From assembly GCA_933228895.1 (NCBI GenBank), contig OW121856.1:105251027-105315026 (forward strand): a stretch of DNA of 64,000 nt. The letters are read 5' to 3'. Of the stretch, positions 1 to 12,110 are shown one piece after another. How positions within the stretch are numbered: the first letter of the stretch is position 1; the number at the start of each line of letters is the position of its first letter. The notes beneath the pieces are model-generated. The model saw nothing but the letters and a program-made list of their open reading frames with translations. It searched no databases and was not told where the DNA came from. Both the position numbers and the translations under genes were made by a program. The stretch comes from Platycnemis pennipes (Eukaryota > Arthropoda > Insecta > Odonata > Platycnemididae).

Positions 1-3000
1 CCCAGTTGATCAATTTTTTAAAATTCTTATTCTGATATTTTGCACAAATTCAGGTGAAGCGTTCTGAGTGAAGGCATTTAGGTCAATTTCAGCTGAAAAA
101 TTCCGGTATAAAGTAATTAAGTTGGAAGAATTCAATTTGTGAGAGAACGACTGTTTGGAAGATTTTTTCAATTCTCCCTGAAATTTTGCATTAATTTCGG
201 TGACAATTCTGAGAACAGGCGATTGCGTCAATTTTAGTTAAAAGACAGATATTTAAAGGAATTTAATTTAAAGAATTTCATTTTTGAGATAAGCCCTTTT
301 ACAGGGTTATTTCATTTCGACCCACATTTTTGCATTAATTTCTTGTGTACTGTTCCGGGAAGAGGCGATGGCGTCAATTTTACTTGAGAAATAAAACTCT
401 TCCTGTTTAATTCCTTAATGCCGCTGATATTCACCAAAAATGGACGCAATCGCCTCTTCACACAGCATCTCACCATATTTAATGCTAAATATCTGGGAGA
501 AATAAAAAAATTCTGTGAAGAAATTGTTTCCAAATACGAAATTCCTCCAACTACATTCCTTTTTAATGCTTATATTCACCTAACATTGACGCAATCTCCT
601 CTTCACACAGCATCTAACCATAATTAATGCAAAATATCAGGGTGAAATAAAACATATGTGCCAAGAAACTTTTTCCAAAAATGAAATTCTTCAAGCTAAA
701 TTCCTTTATATCGCTGATATTCACCTCAAATTGATGCAATCGCCTCTTCACACAGCATCTCACCATATTCAATGCTAAATATCAGGGTGAAATAAATAGA
801 TTCTCTCAAGAAACATTTTCCAAAAATGAAATTCTTCCAGCTAAATTCCTTTATATCACTGATATTCACCTTAAATAAAGGCAATCGCCTCTTCACACAG
901 CTTCTCACCACATATAGTGCAAAATATCAGGATGAAATAAAAAAATTTTCCCAAGAAACGTTTTCCAAAAATGAAATTCTTCAAGTTAAATTCCTTTATA
1001 CTGTTGATATTCATCTAAAATCAACGCAATCGCTTCTTCACACAGCATTTCAGCTAAATTAATTCAAAATATTACGGTGAAATGAAAAATTTCTGCCAAG
1101 AAACTTTTTCCAAAAATCAAATTATTCCAGCTAAATTCCTTTATACCTATGACATTCATCTAAATCTGACGCAATCGCCTCATCACACAGCATCTCACCT
1201 TTAATTAATGCAAAATCTCAGGTTGAAATAAAAAAATTCTGCCAAGAAACTTTTTCCAAAAATGAAATTCTCCCAGCTTAATTCCTTTATACCGCTTATA
1301 TTCACCTAAAATTGACGCAATCGCCTCTTCACACAGCATATCACCATATATAATGCTAAATATCAGGCTGAAATAAAAAAATTATGTCAAGAAACTTTTT
1401 CCAAAAATAAAATTCTTCCAGCTAAATTCCTTTATACCGATGACATTCACCTAAAATTGACGCAATCGCCTCTACACACAGTACCTCTCAATAATTAATG
1501 CAAAACATCTGGGTGAAATAAATAATTTGTGCCAAGAAACTTTTTCCAAAAATGATATTCTTCCAGCCTAATTCCTTTATACCGCTGATATTCACCTAAA
1601 ATTGACGCAATCGCCTCTTCTCAGAGCAGTTCACGTGAACTAATGCAAATTTTCAGGAAGAAAAAAAAATCCTGATGGGAACCGCACTCTCAAAATTAAA
1701 ATTCTACCAACTACATTCACCGATATTTTTAAACTAAAAAAGATTCTTTCATCGTTCATCAAACTAGTTCTCCCGAAGAAATGTATATTTGAGGTCAATA
1801 TAAAAAAACCTTACTAGCAGTCGTTCACCCAAAAATGAAGTTCTTCCAACAAAATTCCTTAATACCGCTGAGAGAATTGCTCTGCGGGCTATTTTTTCTG
1901 CCCTCAAATTATTCTTCAATTTCTGGTAACTTTTTTGAGAAGAACAGAAGAAGTTATTACTGGTTAAAAAACAGCGGTTTAAGGTTTTTAGTTGGAAGAA
2001 TTTCATTTTTTAGAGAACGCCTCTTTGCAGAATTTTTTTATTTCGCCCTGAAACTTTGCAGTAATATCGGTGTACTCCTCTGACAGCAGGCGATGGCGTC
2101 AATTTTACTTGTAGAACAATAATTTATGCAAAATATCAGGGTGAAATAAAACATTTGTGCCAAGAAACATTTTCCAAATATGAAATTCTTCAAGCCGAAT
2201 TCCTTTATACCGCTGAAATTCACCTAAAATTGACGCAATCGCCTCTTCACACAGCATCTCACCATAATTAATGCAAAATATCAGGATGAAATAAAAAATT
2301 TGTGCCAAGAAACTCTTTTCAAAAATGAAATTCTTCAAGTTAAATTCCTGTATACCCATGATATTCATCTAAAATCGACGCAGTCACTTCTTCACACAGC
2401 ATTTCACCTAAATTAATGCAAAATATTAGGGTGAAATAAAATATTTGTAAAAAGAACCTTTTTCCAACAATTAAATTCTTCCAGCTAAATTCCTTTGTAC
2501 CGCTGATATTCACCTAAAATTGACGCAATCGCCTCTTCACACAGCATCTCACAATTACTAATGCAAAATCTCAGGGTGAAATAAAAAAATTCTACCAAGT
2601 AACTTTTTCCAAAAATGAAATTCTTCCAGCTATATTCCTTTTTACCGCTGATATTCACCTAAAATTGACGCAATCGCGTTTTTACACAGCATCTCACCAT
2701 ATGTAATGCTAAATATCAGTGTGAAATAAAGAATTTATGTCAAGATACTTTTTCCAAAAATGAAATTCTTCCAGCTAAATTCCTTTATACCGCTCATATT
2801 CACCTAAAATTGACGCAATCGCCTCTTCACACAGCATCGCACCATATTTTATGCAAAATATCAGGGTGAAATAAAAAATTTGTGCCAAGAAACTCTTTTC
2901 AAAAATGAAATTCTTCAAGTTAAATTCCTGTATACCCATGATATTTATCTAAAATCGACGCAGTCACTTCTTCACACAGCATTTCACCTAAATTAATGCA

Positions 3001-4972
3001 AAATATTAGGGTGAAATAAAATATTTGTGAAAAGAAACTTTTTCCAAAAATGAAATTCTTCCAGCTAAATTCCTTTATACCGCTCATATTCACCTAAAAT
3101 TGACGCAATCGCCTCTTCAAACAGCATCGCACCATATTTTATGCAAAATATCAGGGTGAAATAAAAAATTTGTGCCAAGATACTTTTTTCAAAAATGAAA
3201 TTCCTCCAGCTAAATTCCTTTATACCGCTGATATTCACCTAAAATTAACGCAATCGCCTCTTCACACAGTATCTCACCATAATTAATCCTAAATTTCAGG
3301 GCGAAATAAAAAAATTCTGCTAAGAGGCGTTCTCTAAAAAATGAAATTCTTGCAACCTAAAACCTTAAACCGCAGTTTTTTAACCATTAATAACTCATTC
3401 GCCTCTACTCAGACCAGTTCACTGAAATTAAAGAATAATTTGAGGGCAAAAAAAAAAGAATGCCGCAGAGCAATTCTATGCGGTATTAAGGAATTTAGTT
3501 GGAAGAACTTCATTTTTGGGTGAACGCCTGTTAGTAAGGTGTACTTATTTCGCCCTGAAATTGACATGAATTCGGGAGAACTATTTTGATGATAGGTAAA
3601 ATAATCATTTTTAGTTTAAAAACTACGGTGAATGTAGTTGGAACAATTTTATTTTTGAGAGTACGGTTCCCATCAGGATTTTTTTATTTCGCCCTGAAAT
3701 TTTGAATTAGTTAACGTGAACTGCTCTGAGAAGAGGTGATTGCGTCAATTTTAGGTGAATATCAGCGGTATAAAGGAACTTGGTTGGAAGAATTTCATTT
3801 TTGGAAAAAGTTTCTTGGCAGGATTTTTTTATTTCGCTCTGAATTTTGCATTAATTTCTTTGAACCGTTCCGAGAAGTGGGGAATGAGATTTTATTAGTT
3901 GAAAAACAGGGTTGAAAGGAATTTTTTTGGAAGAATTGCTCTGCAGGATTTCTTTTATTTCGCCCTGAAATTTTGCAATAATTTCGGTGTACTCCTCTGA
4001 GAGCAGGTGATGGCGTCAATTTAACTTGAAAAACAGAAGCACAAAGGAATTTAGTTGCAAGAATTTCATTTTTGAGAGAACGCCTGTAAGCAGGATTTTT
4101 TTATTTCGCCTTGAAATTTTACATTAATTTCGGTGAACTGCTCTGAGAGGAGGCGAGTGCTTTGATTTTAGTTGAAAACTGGCAGTAAAAAGGAAGGTTG
4201 TTGGAAGAATTTCTATTTTAAGGGAACTACTCGAAGGAGGACTTTTTTATTTCGCCATGAAATTTTTGCAAACATTTCCGTGAACTTGTTTGAGAAGAGG
4301 CGAAAGGGTCAATTTTAGTTGAAAAATAGTGGTATAAAGGAATTGAGTTGGAAAATTTTCATTTTCGATTGAACACCTCTGAGCAGGAATTTTTTATTTC
4401 GCTCTGAAATTTTGCATTAATTCTGTCAACAGTTCTGGGAAGAGGCTATGGCCTCAAATTTAGTTGATTATCATCGGTATTAAGGAATTTAGTTGGAAGA
4501 ATTTCATTTTTGAGAGAACGCCTCTAAGCTGGATTTTTTTTATTTCGTCCTGAATTTTGCATTAATTTCGGTGAACTGTTCACAGAATAGGCGAATGGGT
4601 ATATATTATAGTTGAAAAACAGCATTATAAAAGTATTAAATTGGAAGAATTTCGTTTTTGAGAGAACGCCTCTCATTAGGATTTTTTAAAATTCTGTCTG
4701 AACTTTAGTTTTTATTCTTGTGAATTGTTCTAAGAAGAGGAGATTTTAAAATTTAGTCAAATTTAGTTGACAAACAGCGGTATAAAGGACTTTAGCTGGA
4801 AAAATTTCATTTTTGAGTAATCGCCTCTTAGCAAGATGTTTTTATTTCGCCCTGGAATTTACTTTAATTTCGGAGAACTATTCTGATGGCATGAGAAAGA
4901 TTCAATTTTAGTTTACAAACAGCGTTGAAAAGGATTTATTTGGAAGAATTTCATTTTTGAAAGAACGCCTCT
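1..4972. repeat. Satellite-like tandem array A, unit about 145 bp
   Basis: Degenerate head-to-tail repeats. In the forward sense each unit carries the landmarks AAATTCTTCCAGCTAAATTC, TATACCGCTGATATTCACC, AATTGACGCAATCGCCTC, a TTAATGCAAAAT stretch and a GAAATAAA stretch. The spacing of the AAATTCTTCC landmark at about 828, 973, 1118, 1264, 1410 and 1555 gives a period of 145-146 bp. Orientation is not uniform: about 1-375 and 3475-4972 read as reverse complement, about 400-1885 and 2110-3465 forward, and about 1890-2110 reverse. Short open frames in the array have no conserved product. It continues past the window start and resumes at 7807 after an inserted transposon. Confidence 0.9.
1530..3830. 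repeat. Large inverted duplication inside array A
   Basis: The segment about 1530-2040 is the diverged reverse complement of about 3320-3830, with a forward-oriented spacer of about 1.3 kb between. Landmarks shared in inverted order include the TCTCAGAGCAGTTCACGTGAAC block (1620s) against GTTAACGTGAACTGCTCTGA (3710s), the run ending CCTGATGGGAACCG (1670s) against CGGTTCCCATCAGG (3660s), and the AACCTTAAACCGC block near 3360 against GCGGTTTAAGGTT near 1975. This is more specific than the background similarity of repeat units, so an inverted duplication of several units is inferred. Confidence 0.7.
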
Positions 4973-7806
4973 CAGGGTGTCCACAAAAGTCAAAATATAA
5001 AATTCAAGCATAATTCAAGGTTTTCAAGGCTAAATTTATAAAAATTTCCAGGCTAATATATCGCGGTTCTTGTACGAGTCAAAAGTGATGTTTTTCAAGT
5101 TCTATGTAGAATATGGATTTTTTGTAGTTTAACCCATAGCATAATATAGATAAAGTAATTAAATATGTAGTTTTATTGGCAGTAAGAGACTCTCTTTGTT
5201 GGTTGGGAAAGATAAACTACTTTTTGATTGAACATCCTCTTTCTAAATTAGCATTTCCATGAGAAATTACAAATCCTTCAAGAGGAACTTAAAGAACCCA
5301 CTGGCTAAAGTCTTCAGCATTCAACCACTGTTCTTGGAATGATGATTTTCTACGATAATATTTTTTGCCATGCTTTTCTGTTTTAAGTCTCAATTTTCTG
5401 TTCACTCAGAATCAGAATGCAACATTTTTGTACCGGTAGAATATATAGAAAAAAGTGAAATCATAACAGTCTTTAGTATCCTACACCATCTTTTTCTAAC
5501 AAAAGTTATGTAATAAAAATCCTAATTCAACTAAGCACATCCTTAATATATCTAACAAACATCAACAATTGGATTTCTCAAACAATGATAGAAAAGTTTG
5601 TAAAAAATATTGCAAAGCCTACCAGAAAGCCAACTTACATTGTACTTACAGTAAAGTATCCGACCACACCAAATGTGCAGTTAAAAGAAACATTATAAGT
5701 TCATTTTCATTAATAAAGGAATTATTTTCCAATTATTAATCAAATCCTTGAATGCTTTCTAATTCTTTTTTAGAAACACAAAAAAATTTCTTAATGCAGC
5801 CAAGAGATCCCATTTATGGAATATCCGGGGATTCCATTTTAAAGACGAAAAAATTATTATAGAAGATTTCAAGCTGCTAAACTAGAAATTTTGCAATGTC
5901 TTATGAACAATAACCTTTGAAACGAAATTTGAGAATTTTCTATTCCTAAGAAGAGGTTGTGTAACTCTGACCTTGAAATGAAATTAGCCTTTCTTCATGC
6001 TACTATAAATAAAATTTTAAAAAAGTCTCGCACTTTTTCCTCATTGGCTCGGGTTTGCAAGAAAAAAGTAGAATGACATGTGGGGAGAATGTATTCTCCT
6101 AAATCAGGTAAGCCGACAATAGCAGAGTGGGGTAGTGCACTGCAGGTAATGAAGTTCGATTCTTATCGCTGTTTAAAATTTTTCTTTCAGCCATTGAATC
6201 AAAAAGTTTATCATCCTTCATTTCCAACCTTTTTGCGTGGTACTGACTTTTTTGTACTTCTATCATTTAAACTAGATTTACAAATGCGTCACTCAAAAAT
6301 ACATAGTAAAGTTAACATATTGATTATACGATTTAATTCTGCAATAAAAAATTTTTCCAATCCTTTCACTAACGCCAAATTTTATTATTTTTTTAATTAT
6401 AAATTCACATAAAATTTTTGATAATCTACTTTTTTTAACTGCCTACTTGCATTACTGTAGGAATACAGCATAGCCTGTATTCCTAGGCAGTGTTAAGGAT
6501 TAAACTCGCGACCTGCAGTACACTAGTCCTCATTTTTAACAACTACGCTATCATAGGTTCACGGGAATCTGGCAAATGTAGGCGACCCCCGTGGCAATCG
6601 GCTTTATTTTTTTTCTCGCACATCCAGGCCTATGGAGAAAAAAGTCACGACGAGTATATTTTTATTTTGTTTTTGTGGCACGGAAAAAATCTTCTCATTT
6701 CGTGACCAAGTTACAAAACCTCTCCTTGTCAGTATCTACCATACGTACGTACATTCCATTCGCGGGGCGCATCAATCACTATGCCGAGAAATTTAAAATC
6801 TCCGATCCGGATCTGAATTTTTACTGTCTTCGGATATGATTTCAGTAGCGAATGAAATGAAAGACCCGTGGATCCAACCCGACCATCCTTAATTTATTAA
6901 TGGTACATTTGTAAATCTAATTTAAACAACAAAAGTATAATAAAGTGAGTATTCAGATGTAATGGTTTGAAATTGAAGATGATAACATTTTCGATGCAAT
7001 GACTTAAAACGAAAAGAAGAAAAAGAAAACGAAAAAAAAGAAAAATTAAACTGCGATACGGATCGAACTTCGCACAGTCAACTTCTCGTTGTCCACCCGA
7101 TCCCAGCGAATGTAGGCTACCCGCGCGACATCCTACGTAATTTTTCCCGCGATACCGGGGTAATAGGGAAAAGTCATATTTCTTTATTTTACTTCTAGTT
7201 GCACGGGAACATTATCGTCTAATTTCGTGACCTGAGTTACACATCCTCTTCTTGTCAATATCTACCGCACCTACATTCCATTCATGGGGCACTTCGATCG
7301 CTAAGCCCCGAAAATTTTAAATCTACGATCCGGATCCGATTTTATACCGTGTCTTTGGATCCGAATCCGGAACCGAATAAAATGAAAGATCTGTGGATCT
7401 TTGGATCCGATCCGGCCATCACTGCACGTTAGGCATATGTTTGCGTATCATGGGCTTAGTCCGATGTGCAATGAATGAGAACAAAGGGCACTTGACGTGA
7501 CGCTGAAGGCATCCGTTCGACTGTCGAACAGTTGAACGTCTCCGATCCACAAAGCGCTGACGATACATTGAGCCTAACTACTTTTCCGTCGTTTATTTAT
7601 TCATTCATACCAACGGCAAATCCATATCTTAAAGTCATCGTTATTTATCCTATTTATAAGATAAGGATTTTTTGTCTTGAATTAAGAATTTTTAAAATTC
7701 CCGACTCAGACCAGAAAATCACGAATAATCCACGAACAATTCCCTGCATTGAAAATTCACGAATAATTCCCGATTTTCCATGTTTTCCCGGTCAGTGGAC
7801 ACCCTG
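4973..7806. mobile_element. DNA transposon with CAGGGTGTCCAC termini, inserted in array A
   Basis: The 12-bp terminal inverted repeat CAGGGTGTCCAC at 4973 is answered by GTGGACACCCTG ending at 7806. The flanks read GCCTCT on both sides (4967-4972 and 7807-7812), which is a 6-bp target duplication. Removing the element restores a satellite unit (AAGAACGCCTCTTAG). No transposase is recognisable: the longest open frame (6080-6412) is low-complexity and lies partly in a nested repeat, so the element looks non-autonomous. The superfamily is uncertain, because hAT elements can begin CAGGG but duplicate 8 bp. Confidence 0.8.
6118..7425. repeat. Composite repeat with three tRNA-like modules, copy 1
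   Basis: Homologous to 44524-45790 over its whole length, although the surrounding transposons are unrelated. Three polymerase III-like modules can be read. Plus strand, about 6121-6166: an A-box-like TAGCAGAGTGGGGTAGTGCA followed by a B-box-like AGTTCGATTC. Minus strand, about 6498-6552: A-box-like TAGCGTAGTTGTTAA with a weak B-box. Minus strand, about 7058-7104: B-box-like AGTTCGATCC. The two minus-strand halves each continue into similar segments rich in GGATCCGGATCGG-type motifs and end near GACCATCCTT or GGCCATCACT. Probably a tRNA-derived SINE dimer or composite; no coding capacity. Confidence 0.6.
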
Positions 7807-8215
7807 GCCTCTTAGAAGAATGTTTTTATCTCTGTATGAAATTTTGCACTAATTTCGGTGAACTGTTCTGAGAAGAGATAAAAACTCAACTTTATTTGAA
7901 AAACAGCGGTATTGAGGAATATAGTTTTAAGAATTTCATTTTTGAAAGAACGCCTCTTAGAAGAATGTTTTTATTTCCGCATGAAATTTTGCACTAATTT
8001 CGGAGAACTGTTATGAGAAGAGACAAAGTCAATTTTATTTGAAAAACAGCGATATTGAGGATATAGTTTAAAGAATTTCATTTCTGAAAGAATGCATCCT
8101 AGCAAAATTTTCTGTTCTTCCCAGAAATTTTGAATTAATTTCGGTCAACTGTTCTGAGAAGAGACGAAAGAGTCCCTTTTCGCTGAAAAACAGTAGTATA
8201 AAGAAGTTTGGTTGG
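7807..8215 (-). repeat. Satellite array A, continuation after the insertion
   Basis: About three units of the 145-bp family in reverse orientation, recognisable by GAGAAGAGACGAAA, GAAAAACAGCGGTAT and GAATTTCATTTTTGAAAG blocks. They continue the phase broken at 4972. The unit after 8215 changes to the second tandem family without an obvious spacer. Confidence 0.85.
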
Positions 8216-8647
8216 AAGAAATAAATTATGAAATTGTGGTATATTTTCATCCTTGCATTTTTCCTCATAACATTTTTAATTTTGCTGTTTTTATCCAAAA
8301 TGGAATTATTCGCCATTTTAAGTTCATGTCCATAAAAAATCGTGCAGTATTTCGTAGCAAAAAATATATACGTAACGGTCATTTTTCAATCTTTGATTTA
8401 TCTAACTAATTATAATTTTATTTTTTGCTGCTTTTCACCAAAATGGACTATTTAGGCTCTTTCAGGTGCAATTCCCTGAAATTAGTGCAATATTTTGTAG
8501 GAAAATAAATAAATATGATACGGATGTCCTTTTTTAATCTTGGAAATTTCCCACTAGCATTTTATTTTTAGCGTTTTTGAACCAAAATCTCGCCTGTGTG
8601 GTATAATTTACAAAAATGTGTGCCATATTTTATTGCGAAAAATATAA

Positions 8648-9901
8648 CAGGGTTTATAGGAGTTTTTCCTTTTCATTTTCCCTGACTTTTCCAGGGTTTC
8701 CAGACCATTATTAGTGATTTTCCCTGACTTTTGAGCGCCTGAAAACTCCGAGATTTCGGTCATTTATAGAGATAAAAGTGGTAGTGAGGAAGCAGAGAAG
8801 ACTAAACTTATGAAAAATCGTAGGTTTATTTTCATATTAATCATATGAACTTCCAGTAACAATAGATCAGCAACTTTAAGTCGACAATATAAAAATTATC
8901 ATTACTTCTATTGATGTGCCTTCAGAAAGGGTTATAATGCTCGAATGCGTTTACTCGGAACCGAAATCGCAATTTTGTACACGAAATTGTTAGATGGAAA
9001 TGAAAAAAGAAATTTAATGAAAATCTAACCACAACCATTCAATCATAGATCAAAAATTAAAATAAGCAAAAGGTGACGCCCACCAAAAAAGCTGCTTTGA
9101 TAACATAGACGTCATTTTCCTCCCCTCCTTGACTGCTCTTATGGGAAGGGAAGGGAGTGGATGGGGGTTCTTGGAAGGTCTGCTCGCACAGATGCTGTCG
9201 TAACTGATCCGATTGGCAGAGTCAGATGTGTCCCCCCTTTGCGATAAGGCGAAGTAGCTTCACATACTCAGTTGTGATCGGACAAAGTCAATTAACGTCA
9301 GAGGTTGCACCACATCAACTTTTCCGAAAGGGTTAAAAACATCAGTTTTTCGACGCTTATAACTCGAGAAATAATTGACGGATCAGAAAACGGAAAAATA
9401 CGGGTATTTTTATTTTACAAACTCTATCATATTCGGCAATAAAAAAATTTTGGTAATTGTAGAAAAATATATGCAAAGAAGGGTAACCTAGCTTTTCCTT
9501 CAAACCTGATTTCATGTTAAAGTAGCTCTTTGAATCAATCTTGATTTTTTCTTCCTCACATCCTCCTACAAATTTAGCTAAGTGAAATCAAATATGACTG
9601 CGAATAACTTTTCCCTCACCAGAGGTACAAAGCGAAGCATTCCTGGCAAAATTGCTAGCGAATGAAAATGAGATGCGCACACCTTTCACCAATCTTTTCC
9701 CAAATTGTGCAGGCTATAGCCAGAAAGAACCAGAATAGGGCTGCCTCCTCCACAGCGAAGCCGGCCTGAGGCCAGTCATCCCCTCCTTCCCTCCGCTCCT
9801 ATGTGCATTTTTGATCTCTTGGCACTTTCAGGTGATAAATTCCAAAATCACACGTTAAATTCCCTGACTTTTCCACGATTTCCAGGTTCCTATAAACCCT
9901 G
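8648..9901. mobile_element. MITE with CAGGGTTTATAGGA termini, inserted in array B
   Basis: A perfect 14-bp inverted repeat CAGGGTTTATAGGA (8648) and TCCTATAAACCCTG (ending 9901). The flanks carry TATAA on both sides (8643-8647 and 9902-9906), a 5-bp target duplication. Subterminal TTCCCTGACTTTTCC motifs lie in inverted position at each end. It carries no transposase frame, but it contains a nested member of another MITE family (8943-9460). The interrupted satellite unit rejoins cleanly when the element is removed. Confidence 0.8.
8943..9460 (-). mobile_element. MITE family with GTTTAC termini, copy 1 (nested)
   Basis: Reverse-oriented copy of the repeat also found at 37741-38253, 43813-46076 and 51415-51938. 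Shared blocks include GGTGACGCCCACC, GGAAGGGAAGGGAGTGGA, CGATAAGGCGAAGTAGCTTC and CCGAAAGGGTTAAAAACATC. The outer end reads GAATGCGTTTACTCGGAACC. The inner end has decayed, so 9460 is approximate. Non-coding. Confidence 0.7.
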
Positions 9902-12110
9902 TATAAGTATGAAACGATTGTCCTATTTCAATCTTGGATTAATCCTACTTACATTTTTATTTTTTTGTTGTCTTCAATCAAAATGTTGTTTTATCCTGTT
10001 GTCCGTTTAATTCCCAGAAGTTTGTGCAAAATTGAATGTGAAAAAAATAAATACGATTGGGAGCATTTTATTCAATTTTGCATTAATCCTTCTGACATTA
10101 ATTTTTCGCTATTTTCAATGAAAATGTACTCATTTGCCTCTTTGGTGTGATTCACAAAAATTCATGCCATATTTTATTGGAAAATAAATAAGACGCGGAT
10201 GTCCTATTTTAATCTTGGATTTTTACTACTAACATTTTTTGCATTTTTTAACCAAAATGTACTTTCCCGATTGTTTTCAGTGTAATACATATACAAAAAT
10301 TTGTGCAATAAGTAATAGCAAAATAAATATATACAAAACAGAGTTCCATTTTCAATCTTGGATTTTTCCTACAAACCATTGTATTTTTAGTATTTTTTAA
10401 AACTATAATGGTCTTTCCTGCCGTGTTTTCTGTGAGATATACAAAAATTTGTGTTATATTTCATAGCAAATGTTATAAACACCAAATGTGTCCTTCTTCA
10501 ATCTTGGATTAATCCTACTAACATTTTTATTTTTTGACACTTTTCATTCAAAACCCACCTTTTTGACTCTTGTCGGTGTTATTCTCAGAAATTTGTGCAG
10601 TATTTGATGTGAAAAATATTCAACATGTCTTTTTCAATTTTGGGTTAATCCATCCAACATTTTTATTGTTCGCTGTTTTCAACGAAAGTACACTCATTTG
10701 CCTTTTGTCAAAATTTTATTTTCCCATAAATTCATGCAATATGTCGTGGGAAAATAAATAAGTATGATGCGGATGTGCCTTTCAAATCTGGAAATTTTCT
10801 ACTTACATCCGTATTTTTAGCATTATTTAACCAAAATAGACTTCCTCGATTGTTTTCAGTGAAATATACAACACTTTGTGCAATATTTCTTAGCAAAACA
10901 GATAAATACGAAACAGAGGTCCTTGGATTAATCCCAATTTAATTTTTAGTTATTTTTTTAATCGGAATATACTTTTTCGCCTCTTGTCTGAGTAGTTCCC
11001 AGAAAATCTGGCTAAATTTAATGTGAAAAAAATAAATACGATATGGAGGCTGTTTTTCAATTATGGATTAATCCTTCTGACATTTTTAATTTTCGCTATT
11101 TTCAATTAAATGTACTTATTTGCCTTTTGGTGTAATACCCAGAAATTCAATATGTATGTCATAGGAAAATAAATGAATATGATGCCGATGTCCTTTTTCA
11201 ATTTTGGAATTTTCCTACTTATATTTTTATTTTTAGGGTTCTTCAACCAAAATAGACTTTCTCGGGTGTTTTCCGCGTAATATACAAAAATTTGAGCTAT
11301 ATTTCAGAGTAAAAATTATAAATATGAAACGAAGGTCCTTTTTCAATCTTGGATTAATCCTACTTACATTTTTATTTTTTGTTTGTTTTCAATCAAAATG
11401 CACTTTTATCCTTTTGTCGGTTTAAATCCCATAAATTCATGCACATTTTCATAGCAAAAGAAATAAATAGTAAATTGTGGCCCATTTTCATTCTTGGATT
11501 TTCCTGCTAACATTATTAATTATGTTGTATTTATCCAACATGGAATTATTTGCCATATTTTGTGTAAGTCCCAAAATGTTGTGCAGTATTTCAGAGCAAA
11601 AAAAAAATAAATACGAAATGGAGGTCCTTTTTCAATCTTTGATTTATCCAAGTTACATTTTTACTTTTCACTGTTTTCAACCAAAATGGACTATTTCACC
11701 TCCTTGGCATAATTCCCAGAGATTCATGCATTATTTAATAAGAAAATAAATACCATATGGACATCCTTTTTTTGATCTTGGATTTTTCCTACTAACATTT
11801 TTTTTTGTTTTTCAACCAAAATGGACTTTCTCGTTTGTTTTCAGTGAAATATAAAAAAAATTTGTGCACATGTGTGTGCAAAATAAATAAAGAAATAAAC
11901 AGGTTTTTTTCAAACTTGGATTTTTCCTACTAACATTTGTATTTTTAGCGTTTTTTAAATCTAAAATGGACTTTCTTGCTGTATTTCAGTGTAATATACA
12001 AATCTTTTTCCAATATACATAGCAAAATAAATAAATAAGAAACTGAGGTCCTTTTTCAATCTTATATTAATCCTACTAACATTTTTATTTTTTGGCATTT
12101 ACATTTGGCA

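Larger units (their letters stand above)
8220..12110 (+). repeat. Tandem array B, unit about 140 bp (interrupted 8648-9901)
   Basis: Repeats marked by TTTTTCAATCTTGGATTAAT, ACATTTTTATTTTT, CCAAAATGGACTTT, TTTGTGCAATATTTCATAGC and AAAATAAATAAATA blocks. The CAATCTTGG landmark recurs near 9929, 10071, 10209, 10353, 10498 and 10634, a period of 136-145 bp. All units read in one orientation. Roughly 18-19 units are present. The many short open frames are not genes. Block order and several cores match array A in its forward sense (see findings). Confidence 0.88.

Noticed and set aside
10..4019. Many short open frames in the first 4 kb
   Set aside because: They are repeated translations of the 145-bp satellite unit on both strands, with no conserved start or domain.
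6080..6412. Transposase of the CAGGGTGTCCAC element
   Set aside because: The 110-residue frame has no catalytic motif and half of it belongs to the tRNA-like composite repeat.
1..12110. Regularly spaced repeats as a CRISPR-like array
   Set aside because: Units are about 140-146 bp without unique spacers, degenerate, in eukaryotic DNA; a satellite explains them.
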